Assembly (NCBI GenBank): GCA_049662045.1
Contig: JBATAW010000017.1
Location: 1-64,000 of the forward strand
From: Methylotenera sp049662045
GTDB taxonomy: Bacteria > Pseudomonadota > Gammaproteobacteria > Burkholderiales > Methylophilaceae
Length of the DNA: 64,000 bases
Direction: 5' to 3'
The notes below the pieces were generated by a model. The model ran no database searches. It had not been told where the DNA came from and saw only the letters and a list, made by a program, of their open reading frames with translations. Position numbers and translations under genes: made by a program. Positions within the stretch are counted from its first letter, which is position 1, and every line of letters begins with the position of its first letter. Below are positions 53,976-62,092 of this stretch, in pieces.

Positions 53976-56099
53976 TTAATTTACCTCACAGTCACTTAAA
54001 AATTCCATTTTTACGCCCAGCACTTCAATAACATCTTGATTATTCAAAAGGTGAGCACGCGCGCCAATTGATACATTGTTTACAATCGGGTATAAGTCAC
54101 CTTCTAAATGCATAATAAAATGGCCATTTTCTCTCTTAGCAATGACAGCAACTTGCACATTAGATTTACCCAGTTTACTGAGTACTTTTGATAGCATCAG
54201 GACTTTGCCAGAATTGGATCCATTTAATATGACTAATTTACCTACTTTAACAGGTGCGTCAAATTCCGCTGGTAACGCTTTAGGCGGATGGATGGTTTTA
54301 ATTGGTAGTTGTTGGGTTTTTTCAAAGTAGCTAGCGTGTTCAATCGGTCTGTTTTTCCTAGCCTGATAATACAGGCTACCAAGTTCTGGTTTTACAGTTT
54401 TCATCGTTGACAGCGCTTTAGGTAAAGTTGATAGTTTAGGTGCAAAATTAGTTTGTTCGGCAAGCTTTTTTGATGCCAAGACAATACGTGGTATTGGCAT
54501 GGTATCTACCACCACCTGATGCTTATTTAGCGCACTAAAAGCAACTCTGCTCGCGGGTAAAGCAGGCATCACATCGAAAGCAAGTCGATAAGTTTGTAAT
54601 TCAACGGCTTGTTTGACTGTGTTTAATTGCTCTATCATGCGTGCGTAAGCTATGCAAATTCCACCAAATGCCCAATAAATCACTGGTAGCACAAGTATGC
54701 TGCTAACAGTAGTGATCGTCACCATGGTTGCCAAAATACTGGCTAACAAAGCGCGACCTAGAAGATGCATATCACTTGATTTATCTGGAATTTCTTTTAC
54801 AGAACTCACCAACTTTTGTGTGATGATGATAAAAAACCCGACAAAAAGTAATAAGCCTGACAAGCCATGATTAAGCACTTCAAATAAATATGAGTTGACA
54901 ACATCTACGATGCCTTCACCTTGTGTCATCCCTAATGCGGCTAGTTCATCATAAAATTTTGTTGAGCCTAAAAGTGGATAGCGATTAAAAACGATCATCG
55001 CACTATCAATTAGTCGAACCCGATAATCAACATTTTCTGTATCAGAGTGGCCTATGAAAGGCAGTAAATCAATAAATTTTTGTCCGCTAGGTACTGACGA
55101 GATGGCTGTAATGAGTATTGCAGCGGCAAGTGACAGTTTCACCATATTTTTAAATGCATTAGGGCTTATTGCAATAAAAATCACTATCAGTGCGATAGCG
55201 CCCACCCAAGGGCCACGAGAAATTGGCGCGTACAAACCTCCTAATATAATCCCCCAGCCAAGCCAGCGTAATAACTTCGATTTAATTTTTTTTGATATAA
55301 ATAGATAACAGCCCATCGCCATCACCATTAAATAGCCAAGCAAGATGGGCTGCCCTAATGTCACTAATGCTCTTAAACTATCGCCACGCCCAAGGTAGCC
55401 GCCCATATCCCAAGCAACACCTAAGCTGTTTTTGAGATTGGCATACAATAGCCAAGAGCGGACAAATTCAAACATTGCCGCTGTTGCCGTGACCATGGTG
55501 GCTATTACAAACGCTGCAATCACCTCTTTAAATTGTTGTAAATTTTTTAGGCTTCTACTGGCAACATAATAGGGTAAAAACATGTCGGCAAAGCTTGTGA
55601 CCCCAGCGCGCAGCGCATCAGTCACCGTTGTATCACGCGTTAATAACAACATATTGAGCAGTATGTAGGCAAGTATTATCTTATCTAAAAAGTAGCCTAA
55701 AAATGGGACGGTTTCTCTATTTTTGCGCAGTGATAAGTAAGCAGGTAGCAATACCATCAGTGATAGTATCGTCACGTAATCAATTGCAAAAAGAAAGTTG
55801 ACGATGCCTAAGCCAGGTATTTCGCTACTGATTCTAGGAATAACGAATAATAATACTAAAAATAAGGCAAAGGGATTTTGCTCTTTTTTTCCAACATAAA
55901 ATAATAGTACTGCACTTAACATTGCAAAAACCCAAAAATTGCCTGCTAAAAATGCAATAAGTGTTATCGCCAGCCATGAATTGCGCCAGCGATTAAATTG
56001 TTGCTCAGAAACGATAGATGCGGTTACCTTCTTTGCAATAAAGAAAGTGATGAGTGCTAGTGCAATAATGAAGATCAGCGATCTAAGATGTTCTGACAT
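53976..56099 (-). CDS. O-antigen ligase/polymerase-like protein fused to an FHA domain
   Basis: 707 residues. The first 490 match the downstream paralogue (S-R-G-P-W-V-G, D-Y-R-V-R-L-I-D-S-A, Y-P-L-L-G-S). A linker of about 120 residues with Pro and Lys follows, and the last 90 form an FHA-like domain: L-V-I-L-N-G-S-N-S-G-K, L-G-K-S-N-V-Q-V-A-V-I, G-H-F-I-M-H-L-E-G-D, V-N-N-V-S-I-G-A-R-A-H-L-L, I-E-V-L-G-V-K-M-E-F. FHA domains usually read phosphothreonine; the arginine-serine pair of classical members is not obvious, so binding may differ. With the C-terminus in the cytoplasm, polymer formation could be under phospho-control. The fusion is unusual. Confidence 0.75.
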   Translation of the reverse strand: MSEHLRSLIFIIALALITFFIAKKVTASIVSEQQFNRWRNSWLAITLIAFLAGNFWVFAMLSAVLLFYVGKKEQNPFALFLVLLFVIPRISSEIPGLGIVNFLFAIDYVTILSLMVLLPAYLSLRKNRETVPFLGYFLDKIILAYILLNMLLLTRDTTVTDALRAGVTSFADMFLPYYVASRSLKNLQQFKEVIAAFVIATMVTATAAMFEFVRSWLLYANLKNSLGVAWDMGGYLGRGDSLRALVTLGQPILLGYLMVMAMGCYLFISKKIKSKLLRWLGWGIILGGLYAPISRGPWVGAIALIVIFIAISPNAFKNMVKLSLAAAILITAISSVPSGQKFIDLLPFIGHSDTENVDYRVRLIDSAMIVFNRYPLLGSTKFYDELAALGMTQGEGIVDVVNSYLFEVLNHGLSGLLLFVGFFIIITQKLVSSVKEIPDKSSDMHLLGRALLASILATMVTITTVSSILVLPVIYWAFGGICIAYARMIEQLNTVKQAVELQTYRLAFDVMPALPASRVAFSALNKHQVVVDTMPIPRIVLASKKLAEQTNFAPKLSTLPKALSTMKTVKPELGSLYYQARKNRPIEHASYFEKTQQLPIKTIHPPKALPAEFDAPVKVGKLVILNGSNSGKVLMLSKVLSKLGKSNVQVAVIAKRENGHFIMHLEGDLYPIVNNVSIGARAHLLNNQDVIEVLGVKMEFLSDCEVN

Positions 56100-56346
56100 G
56101 GTGGTGATTTATAGAGATACGGTGCGTATGATAGTGTTATATGCGTTTAATTAAAAGTACCCATTTAGGTCGTATTGCATGATACTTGCCATAGATCCAT
56201 TAGTCTTGCGGAGTAGTGAAGCGCTTATTTTTTGCACCTAAAGTTCAATCTTAATTGTCATACTAGTAGCGCAAAAAAAAATGTAAGAAAATTGTTATAT
56301 CAGCGACTAAGCTACTTGTTAATGACAAAAGACTATAAAGATCATC

Positions 56347-56868
56347 ATGTTGATTAAAATTACTTCCGTAGGAAAAGGCGCATACGAAAATTCTATCAAT
56401 ACTCTTAATTACTTTTCCGATAGCCTTCCACAGCTGTTTTTGCGACTAATACTTGCATGGGAGTTTGGCGAGGCTGGATTTGAAAAATTACATGGCATAA
56501 ACTGGTTTGCCGATGTAGTATTTCCTTTTCCATTCAATATACTACCGCCTAATATTAGCTGGGGTATTGCTACTTTTTTTGAAATTGCAGGTGCATTTGC
56601 CATCGCATTTGGCTTTGCAACAAGATTTTTTACAGTTTCACTGATTATATTAATCATTGTGGCCATAACTTCTGTACATTGGCCAGAGCATTGGTCAACG
56701 CTGTCTGAGCTAGGCAAAGGATACCGTATATTAGATGAAAATGAAGATGGCTTTGGTAATTACAAATTGCCACTTATGTATATAGTCATGTTTTTACCAT
56801 TACTATTTGGTGGTGCAGGCAAATTAAGTGTGGATTACTGGATTGAAAAATATTTTAATCCAAAATAA
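56347..56868 (+). CDS. DoxX-family membrane protein
   Basis: 173 residues with four hydrophobic segments. Motifs: L-R-L-I-L-A-W-E-F-G-E-A-G-F-E-K-L near 32-48, then I-A-T-F-F-E-I-A-G-A-F-A-I-A-F-G-F-A-T-R, typical of the DoxX/HvfX group. V-H-W-P-E-H-W and a polar insert D-E-N-E-D-G-F-G-N-Y follow. Members act in redox or stress responses or as subunits of oxidases; the role here is unknown. It stands alone and converges on recR, with only 12 bases between the stops. Confidence 0.85.
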   Translation: MLIKITSVGKGAYENSINTLNYFSDSLPQLFLRLILAWEFGEAGFEKLHGINWFADVVFPFPFNILPPNISWGIATFFEIAGAFAIAFGFATRFFTVSLIILIIVAITSVHWPEHWSTLSELGKGYRILDENEDGFGNYKLPLMYIVMFLPLLFGGAGKLSVDYWIEKYFNPK

Positions 56869-56880
56869 TACTACATTTAC

Positions 56881-57480
56881 TTAAATAGATTGACGCCCGA
56901 GTAAGGCCATGGAAAGTGTACCGCTATCCACATACTCAATCTCCCCCCCCATCGGCAGGCCGCGTGCAATGCGGCTAACGGAGATGCCGCGAGATTTAAG
57001 CAACTCACTAATGTAGTGTGCAGTGGCTTCGCCTTCGCTAGTGTAATTGGTGGCTAAAATAACTTCACTCACCGCACCTACTTGAGCGCGCTTAATGAGT
57101 TTGTCGAGGTTGATTTCTTTCGGCCCAATACCATCTAAAGGGGAGAGTCTGCCCATCAGCACAAAATACATGCCATTGTAACTATGCGTGAGTTCCATCA
57201 TCATTAAATCCGTTGGCATTTCTACCACGCAAAGCAAGTTTTTATCACGTTGATCAGAGGCGCACAAAGGGCAGGTATGTGACTCGGAAAATGTATTGCA
57301 GTGTTCGCAGTGTCCAATACGTTGCAAAGCATTTTCTAGCGCACCAGCTAGCTTTTGTGCGCCTTTGCGGTCACGCTGCAATAAGTGATAAGCCATGCGC
57401 AAAGCAGACTTCGGCCCAATGCCTGGCAAGCATCGTAGTGCTTCTACTAATTGATCTAATGTATACGGGCTTTGCAACAT
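56881..57480 (-). CDS. recR: Recombination protein RecR
   Basis: 199-residue partner of RecF and RecO that loads RecA at gaps. The N-terminal helix-hairpin-helix is L-P-G-I-G-P-K-S-A-L-R. The zinc finger is Cys58/61/70/73, and a Toprim domain follows (V-V-E-M-P-T-D-L-M-M-M-E). The conserved tail L-P-M-G-G-E-I-E-Y-V-D is encoded across an unbroken run of eight G (plus-strand C8, around 56943-56950), a slippage-prone site in a needed gene. It starts five bases after ybaB. Confidence 0.97.
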   Translation of the reverse strand: MLQSPYTLDQLVEALRCLPGIGPKSALRMAYHLLQRDRKGAQKLAGALENALQRIGHCEHCNTFSESHTCPLCASDQRDKNLLCVVEMPTDLMMMELTHSYNGMYFVLMGRLSPLDGIGPKEINLDKLIKRAQVGAVSEVILATNYTSEGEATAHYISELLKSRGISVSRIARGLPMGGEIEYVDSGTLSMALLGRQSI

Positions 57481-57485
57481 ATCGG

Positions 57486-57797
57486 CTAAAAGGGCATTTT
57501 AAAGCCAGCTGGCATCACACCTGCCATGCGCTGTTGTGAAGTGGCTTCAACTTTATTTTTAGCATCCGTTAGCGCAAGTAATACGAGATCTTCTAACGTT
57601 TCACGGTCATCCATCGCGGCCTCGTTAATGGAAACACGTTTAACCGTGTTGTTACAAGTCATGGTGATTTTCACCATGCCGTTGCTCGCAACGCCTTCAA
57701 TCTCAGTGTTAGCAAGCTCATCTTGCGCTTTTTGCATATTTGTTTGCATCATTTGAGCTTGTTTCATCATATTTCCCATACCGCCTTTCGCCATCAT
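57486..57797 (-). CDS. ybaB: Nucleoid-associated protein YbaB/EbfC
   Basis: 103 residues: glycine- and methionine-rich start (M-M-A-K-G-G-M-G-N-M-M-K-Q-A-Q-M-M-Q), helical arm, then V-S-N-G-M-V-K-I-T-M-like DNA-binding sheet and C-terminal A-G-V-M-P-A-G. It binds DNA as a tweezer-shaped dimer. AAAGGAG lies before the ATG. The order dnaX-ybaB-recR is conserved in most proteobacteria. Confidence 0.96.
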   Translation of the reverse strand: MMAKGGMGNMMKQAQMMQTNMQKAQDELANTEIEGVASNGMVKITMTCNNTVKRVSINEAAMDDRETLEDLVLLALTDAKNKVEATSQQRMAGVMPAGFKMPF

Positions 57798-57806
57798 TTT
57801 TCTCCT

Positions 57807-59438
57807 TTAACTTTTGATTGGTTTAATTGAATTAGGGATAATTGTTGCGTCAAAATCTTTAATCAACGCTTGCACAAAATCATCAGCTTCAATTGCATTT
57901 TCTGCATTACTTTGAGCATGGGCTTTTTCTTGCGCCACTTGTTTGGCGGGGGTATTAACGCTACCCTCTACTGTAAAGTCTAGCTTAATTTTTCGTCCAA
58001 AATATTGTTGTAATGCCTGTGCCAATTTATCTTGGTACATGGGGCTTAGTAAGTTTTTATCTTTATCTTGAATGGCAAAGCGCATATTATGCTCATCATG
58101 GCTGATAAGCGCACTATTGAGCGCTAAGTTACGCGCAAGCCCAAGCTTGAGTTTATCTAAAAGGCCGCGCCAATCGCCATTAAATGTGCTTGGCTCAATA
58201 TGTTCATCTGCTTGTTCGTTGGGTTTTTCTACAGTAGACTTTACGCTAACTTCTTGCACAGCTGCTTGGTTGGTAGCTTGGTTGATTTCTTGTGTCACTT
58301 TTGGGGCGACAGTTTGCTCGGGCTTTGCCGTTGCGCGATTCGTGTTACTCACCGCATTGGGCGTAAAAGCTAACATGCGCAACAAGCTCATTGTAAAGCC
58401 AGCGAACTGATCAGGGGCAAGGCCAATATCGCGACGACCTAATAGCGAAATTTGGTAATATAGTTGTAAATTTTCTGCTGGAATTTTTTGTGCCAATGCC
58501 AGTAACTCAGTACGCTCAGGAAAATCCTCAGCTACTGTGTCAGGGACAGTTTGAGCCATGCTAATTTGGTGTAATAGTTGGGCTAAGTCATTAAGAGCAG
58601 CTTCAAATGAAATACTGCGTTCCTCCATCATTTTAGCTTGAGCAATTAATGCTGGCCCATCGTTAGCAAGCAGGGCGTTAATCAGCTGATATAAATAACT
58701 TTGGTCAATGGCACCCAACATGGCGCGCACCTCAGCTTCATTTACGGTTTGACCACCATAAGCAATCGCTTGATCGGTCAGTGATAAGGCATCACGCATA
58801 CTGCCATTGGCGGCACGCGCTATTAAATTTAGGGCTGACTGCTCAAACGGAATGTTTTCCTGGGTAAGAATACTCTGCAAATGCCCATTAATCGAAGTGC
58901 CAGCCATTTGACGCAAATTAAACTGTAAGCAACGTGAAAGCACTGTAACAGGTACTTTTTGCGGATCAGTAGTCGCCAAGATGAATTTAACGTGTCCAGG
59001 CGGCTCTTCTAGCGTTTTAAGCATAGCATTAAAGGCACTTTTTGAGAGCATGTGCACTTCGTCGATAATGTACACTTTAAATCGACCACTGGTCGGTGCA
59101 TATTGTGCGTTATCTAACAGGTCACGCATTGCATCCACTTGTGTGTTTGATGCCGCGTCCACTTCGATTAAATCAACATAACGCCCGCGGTCAATTTCCG
59201 TACACGCATCACACACACCACATGGCATGGCAGTAATACCTGCTTCGCAATTGAAAGACTTAGCTAAAATGCGGGCGAGGGTGGTTTTCCCCACGCCACG
59301 CGTGCCAGTAAATAAATAGGCATGGTGCAAACGCTGTTGCTCAAGTGCATTGGTTAATGCACGCACCACGTGGTCTTGTCCGACCAGTGTTTGAAAGGAT
59401 TTTGGGCGATATTTTCGCGCTAAGACTTGGTAACTCAT
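57807..59438 (-). CDS. dnaX: DNA polymerase III subunit tau/gamma
   Basis: Clamp-loader motor of the replicase. 543 residues: Walker A G-T-R-G-V-G-K-T at 45-52, zinc site Cys64/73/76/79, DEVH box I-I-D-E-V-H-M-L-S near 125, sensor region T-T-D-P-Q-K-V-P near 155. Domain III follows to about 365. A variable low-complexity stretch (about 370-415) precedes a short tau C-terminus. No A-rich slippery sequence with a stem-loop is visible at the domain III border, so a separate gamma form is not predicted. ybaB starts nine bases after the stop. Confidence 0.97.
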   Translation of the reverse strand: MSYQVLARKYRPKSFQTLVGQDHVVRALTNALEQQRLHHAYLFTGTRGVGKTTLARILAKSFNCEAGITAMPCGVCDACTEIDRGRYVDLIEVDAASNTQVDAMRDLLDNAQYAPTSGRFKVYIIDEVHMLSKSAFNAMLKTLEEPPGHVKFILATTDPQKVPVTVLSRCLQFNLRQMAGTSINGHLQSILTQENIPFEQSALNLIARAANGSMRDALSLTDQAIAYGGQTVNEAEVRAMLGAIDQSYLYQLINALLANDGPALIAQAKMMEERSISFEAALNDLAQLLHQISMAQTVPDTVAEDFPERTELLALAQKIPAENLQLYYQISLLGRRDIGLAPDQFAGFTMSLLRMLAFTPNAVSNTNRATAKPEQTVAPKVTQEINQATNQAAVQEVSVKSTVEKPNEQADEHIEPSTFNGDWRGLLDKLKLGLARNLALNSALISHDEHNMRFAIQDKDKNLLSPMYQDKLAQALQQYFGRKIKLDFTVEGSVNTPAKQVAQEKAHAQSNAENAIEADDFVQALIKDFDATIIPNSIKPIKS

Positions 59439-59520
59439 GGGGTGATACTTTAGCGCAAAATGATAGTTTCGTCTAAGCTTAAATGTTGCGTATTGCTTGC
59501 GCGCTCAATGTTAAAGCTTG

Positions 59521-59552
59521 CAAAAAGATACTAAGTCAAAAAGATACTAAGT
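59521..59552. repeat. Exact 16-base tandem repeat in the dnaX leader
   Basis: CAAAAAGATACTAAGT occurs twice head to tail (59521-59536, 59537-59552), between the 3' end of the 4.5S RNA gene and dnaX. On the minus strand each unit carries CTTTTT, so it may contribute to ending the 4.5S transcript. Confidence 0.85.
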
Positions 59553-59575
59553 AAAGATGTAGCGAAAAAGTAGAA

Positions 59576-59676
59576 GAGGCGAGCCTTGCCCTCGGCACTT
59601 GCTTAATAGTTGTGGCTGCTTGCTTCCGCACCTGACCAAGTTGGCTACTTCACAATGCGAGGAGACCCGCCAAGCG
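59576..59676 (-). ncRNA. ffs: 4.5S RNA of the signal recognition particle
   Basis: The minus strand contains GGTCAGGTGCGGAAGCAAGC followed by AGCC, the conserved apical domain-IV sequence that binds Ffh. The ends pair: GGCGGGTC (59671-59664) with GGCTCGCC (59585-59578), giving a roughly 95-100 nucleotide hairpin of normal bacterial size. Location next to dnaX is common in related bacteria. Exact ends are estimated from the pairing. Confidence 0.93.
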
Positions 59677-59729
59677 CTATTCTACAACAAATAGCCGCAT
59701 TACCCAAAAATTTATAGGGCAGTTGTTAA

Positions 59730-60113
59730 TTAATAACCTACGCGTTGAACAGGTGGAAGTGAGGTTAACTCTTCGTCACTATACAAGCGTGCGCGGGTAA
59801 TAAATGCAAAACCAGTACCGCAATCTAAAGAGAACGAGCCACTGGAGCCTGGCATAGCATCTAAAATCGTATGCATATTTTCTGCAAAAGTAAAATGACT
59901 ATCACCCATATAAAAGGTTGCATTTTGGTGCGTTCCAAGTACACCAAGTACTACATCTGCCGCGCTACCATTAAACTCTTTGACAGGCATGCACATAGGT
60001 CCGCTACCTTCACAGCAACCACCAGATTGCAAAAAAGCAATTGGGCCATGTTCTGCTGTTAATGTGTCAATCAATGCAATTGCGGCTGGAGTGGCCGATA
60101 CGCGCTCAGTCAT
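59730..60113 (-). CDS. DUF779 family protein beside an aldehyde dehydrogenase
   Basis: 127 residues. Family pattern: S-A-T-P-A-A, then F-L-Q-S-G-G-C-C-E-G-S-G-P-M-C, Y-M-G-D-S-H-F, then L-D-C-G-T-G. Conserved cysteines (C-C ... C ... C) suggest metal or thiol chemistry. DUF779 genes very often sit next to acetaldehyde-type dehydrogenases, as here, so a maturation or partner role is inferred; no activity is established. GGAAG precedes the ATG. It follows the dehydrogenase by 86 bases that include a small GGCGA/TCGCC hairpin. Confidence 0.85.
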   Translation of the reverse strand: MTERVSATPAAIALIDTLTAEHGPIAFLQSGGCCEGSGPMCMPVKEFNGSAADVVLGVLGTHQNATFYMGDSHFTFAENMHTILDAMPGSSGSFSLDCGTGFAFITRARLYSDEELTSLPPVQRVGY

Positions 60114-60199
60114 TTTAATCTTCCTAAAGCATAAGAGGCGATTTTACTCGCCCCTTTGCTAAATTAAAAACCATCTAAATATTGCTATTAACCAACCAC

Positions 60200-61720
60200 T
60201 TAGAAAAAACCTAGTTTGTTTGGGTTGTAGCTCACTAATAAGTTTTTGGTTTGTTGGTAGTGGTCTAACATCATTTTGTGATTTTCACGACCAAAGCCAG
60301 ACTCTTTGTAGCCACCAAATGCAGCATGCGCAGGGTAGGCGTGATAACAGTTTGTCCACACACGTCCAGCTTTAATGCCACGACCCATTCTATAAGCAGT
60401 TGTACCGTTTCGAGACCATACGCCAGCACCTAAACCAAAAATGGTGTCGTTAGCAATGGCTAATGCATCCGCTTCATCTTTAAAGGTAGTCACCGCTAAC
60501 ACTGGGCCAAAAATTTCTTCTTGGAACACGCGCATTTTATTATGACCTTTAAATAGCGTTGGTTGCACATAGTAGCCTTCTGCAAGGTCACCCGTTAATA
60601 TATTGCGATTTCCACCAACCAGCACTTCAGCACCCTCTTGCTTGCCAATATCAATATAGTTCATGATTTTGTTCATTTGGTCTAGCGAAGCCTGTGCGCC
60701 TAGCATAGTGCTTGAATCTAGTGGGTTGCCTTGTTTAATCGCTTTTACGCGACCAATGACGCGTTCCATAAATTTGTCGTAGATAGACTCTTGAATAATG
60801 GCGCGTGAAGGACAAGTACAAACTTCACCTTGGTTAAACGCAAATAATACCAAGCCTTCAATGGCTTTATCAAAGAATGCATCATCTTCGTCCATAATGT
60901 CTGCAAAAAACACATTCGGTGATTTCCCACCTAGCTCTAATGTCGCTGGAATCAAGTTGCTGGCTGCAGCAGTGGCAATAGCGCGCCCTGTTGCAGTTGA
61001 ACCTGTAAAACCAATTTTGGCAATACGTTTACTGTTAGCAAGGGGAGCGCCAACTTCACGGCCATAACCATTCAGGATATTAATCACACCTGGTGGGACT
61101 AAATCTGCAATGGTTTCCATTAAAATTAATATTGAAATAGGCGTAAATTCAGCTGGTTTTAATACTACACAGTTGCCTGCTGCAAGGGCAGGAGCTAGTT
61201 TCCACGCAGCCATTAGAATTGGAAAGTTCCAAGGAATAATCTGGCCAACCACGCCTAGTGGTTCATGAAAGTGGTAGGCGACAGTATCGTTGTCAATCTG
61301 ACTAATACCGCCTTCTTGTGCGCGAATAGCACCAGCAAAATAACGGAAGTGATCGACAGTGAGTGGAATATCCGCATTCACGGTTTCACGAATTGGCTTA
61401 CCATTATCAACGGTATCAGCCGTTGCAATGAGTTGTAAATTAGCTTCAATACGGTCGGCAATTTTAAGTAAGATGTTTGAACGTTCTGTTGTAGATGTCT
61501 TGCCCCAAGCATCAGCGGCTTTGTGTGCAGCATCCAAGGCAAGTTCAACATCTTCCGCGCTAGACCGTGCCGCTTTTGTGTAGTTTTTGCCAGTAATTGG
61601 AGAAATAACATCAAAATACTCACCTTTTACAGGCGCAACCCACTTGCCCCCAATAAAATTATCATATTTTGCTTTGTAAGGTATTTTTACACCAAGACCT
61701 TTTAATAGTTCTAAACTCAT
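60200..61720 (-). CDS. NAD-dependent aldehyde dehydrogenase (acetaldehyde/ExaC type)
   Basis: 506 residues: P-W-N-F-P at 163-167, base Glu262 in L-E-L-G-G-K-S-P, nucleophile Cys301 with a second cysteine at 303 (G-E-V-C-T-C-P-S-R). The long C-terminus ends H-Y-Q-Q-T-K-N-L-L-V-S-Y, typical of the Adh/ExaC/AldB group acting on acetaldehyde and similar short aldehydes. In a methylotroph it could detoxify short aldehydes; formaldehyde is not the usual substrate. AAAGGAG stands before the ATG, indicating strong translation. It is cotranscribed with the DUF779 gene. Confidence 0.92.
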   Translation of the reverse strand: MSLELLKGLGVKIPYKAKYDNFIGGKWVAPVKGEYFDVISPITGKNYTKAARSSAEDVELALDAAHKAADAWGKTSTTERSNILLKIADRIEANLQLIATADTVDNGKPIRETVNADIPLTVDHFRYFAGAIRAQEGGISQIDNDTVAYHFHEPLGVVGQIIPWNFPILMAAWKLAPALAAGNCVVLKPAEFTPISILILMETIADLVPPGVINILNGYGREVGAPLANSKRIAKIGFTGSTATGRAIATAAASNLIPATLELGGKSPNVFFADIMDEDDAFFDKAIEGLVLFAFNQGEVCTCPSRAIIQESIYDKFMERVIGRVKAIKQGNPLDSSTMLGAQASLDQMNKIMNYIDIGKQEGAEVLVGGNRNILTGDLAEGYYVQPTLFKGHNKMRVFQEEIFGPVLAVTTFKDEADALAIANDTIFGLGAGVWSRNGTTAYRMGRGIKAGRVWTNCYHAYPAHAAFGGYKESGFGRENHKMMLDHYQQTKNLLVSYNPNKLGFF

Positions 61721-62092
61721 ACTGACTCCTTTAGTTTTTCTATCATTAATATAGTTAATCTAACCGTTCAACCGCATTTATCTGTAAACTTTTTATTCTG
61801 TAAAATCTAAGCTTAAAAATTAGTAAGTCCTCGTATTAAAAGGACTTTGCAAGCCAACTACAAGCCAAATCGAAATTAAACAATAAACCTTATAAGCATG
61901 TAAATCAAGCGATAATTTATAAAAATGTAACTGAATGTTAGCTATCCTTTTGAAGATGCTCAATCATTTTTCTTCTCTTTAAAGGCTAACTATTGAGCAA
62001 ACAAGTAATTGATTTACATAAAAATGTATTAAATTTTTGCATCCTTTGAAGATAAATGTTTAAATTGCGCTTGATATCAATCTACTATAGCA
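61721..62092. other. Divergent intergenic region between the aldehyde dehydrogenase and cyclase genes
   Basis: About 370 AT-rich bases with no gene. It must hold promoters for both directions. I looked for a sigma-54 GG/GC promoter for the dehydrogenase and did not find one. Confidence 0.5.

Noticed and set aside
57807..59438. Programmed frameshift in dnaX giving a gamma subunit
   Set aside because: The A-rich spots I found (for example in the S-K-S-A-F-N region) are short, not of the A-AAA-AAG type, and not at the domain III/IV border.
61721..61870. Sigma-54 promoter for the aldehyde dehydrogenase
   Set aside because: TTGGC occurs on the minus strand, but the GC element is not at the required ten-base distance.
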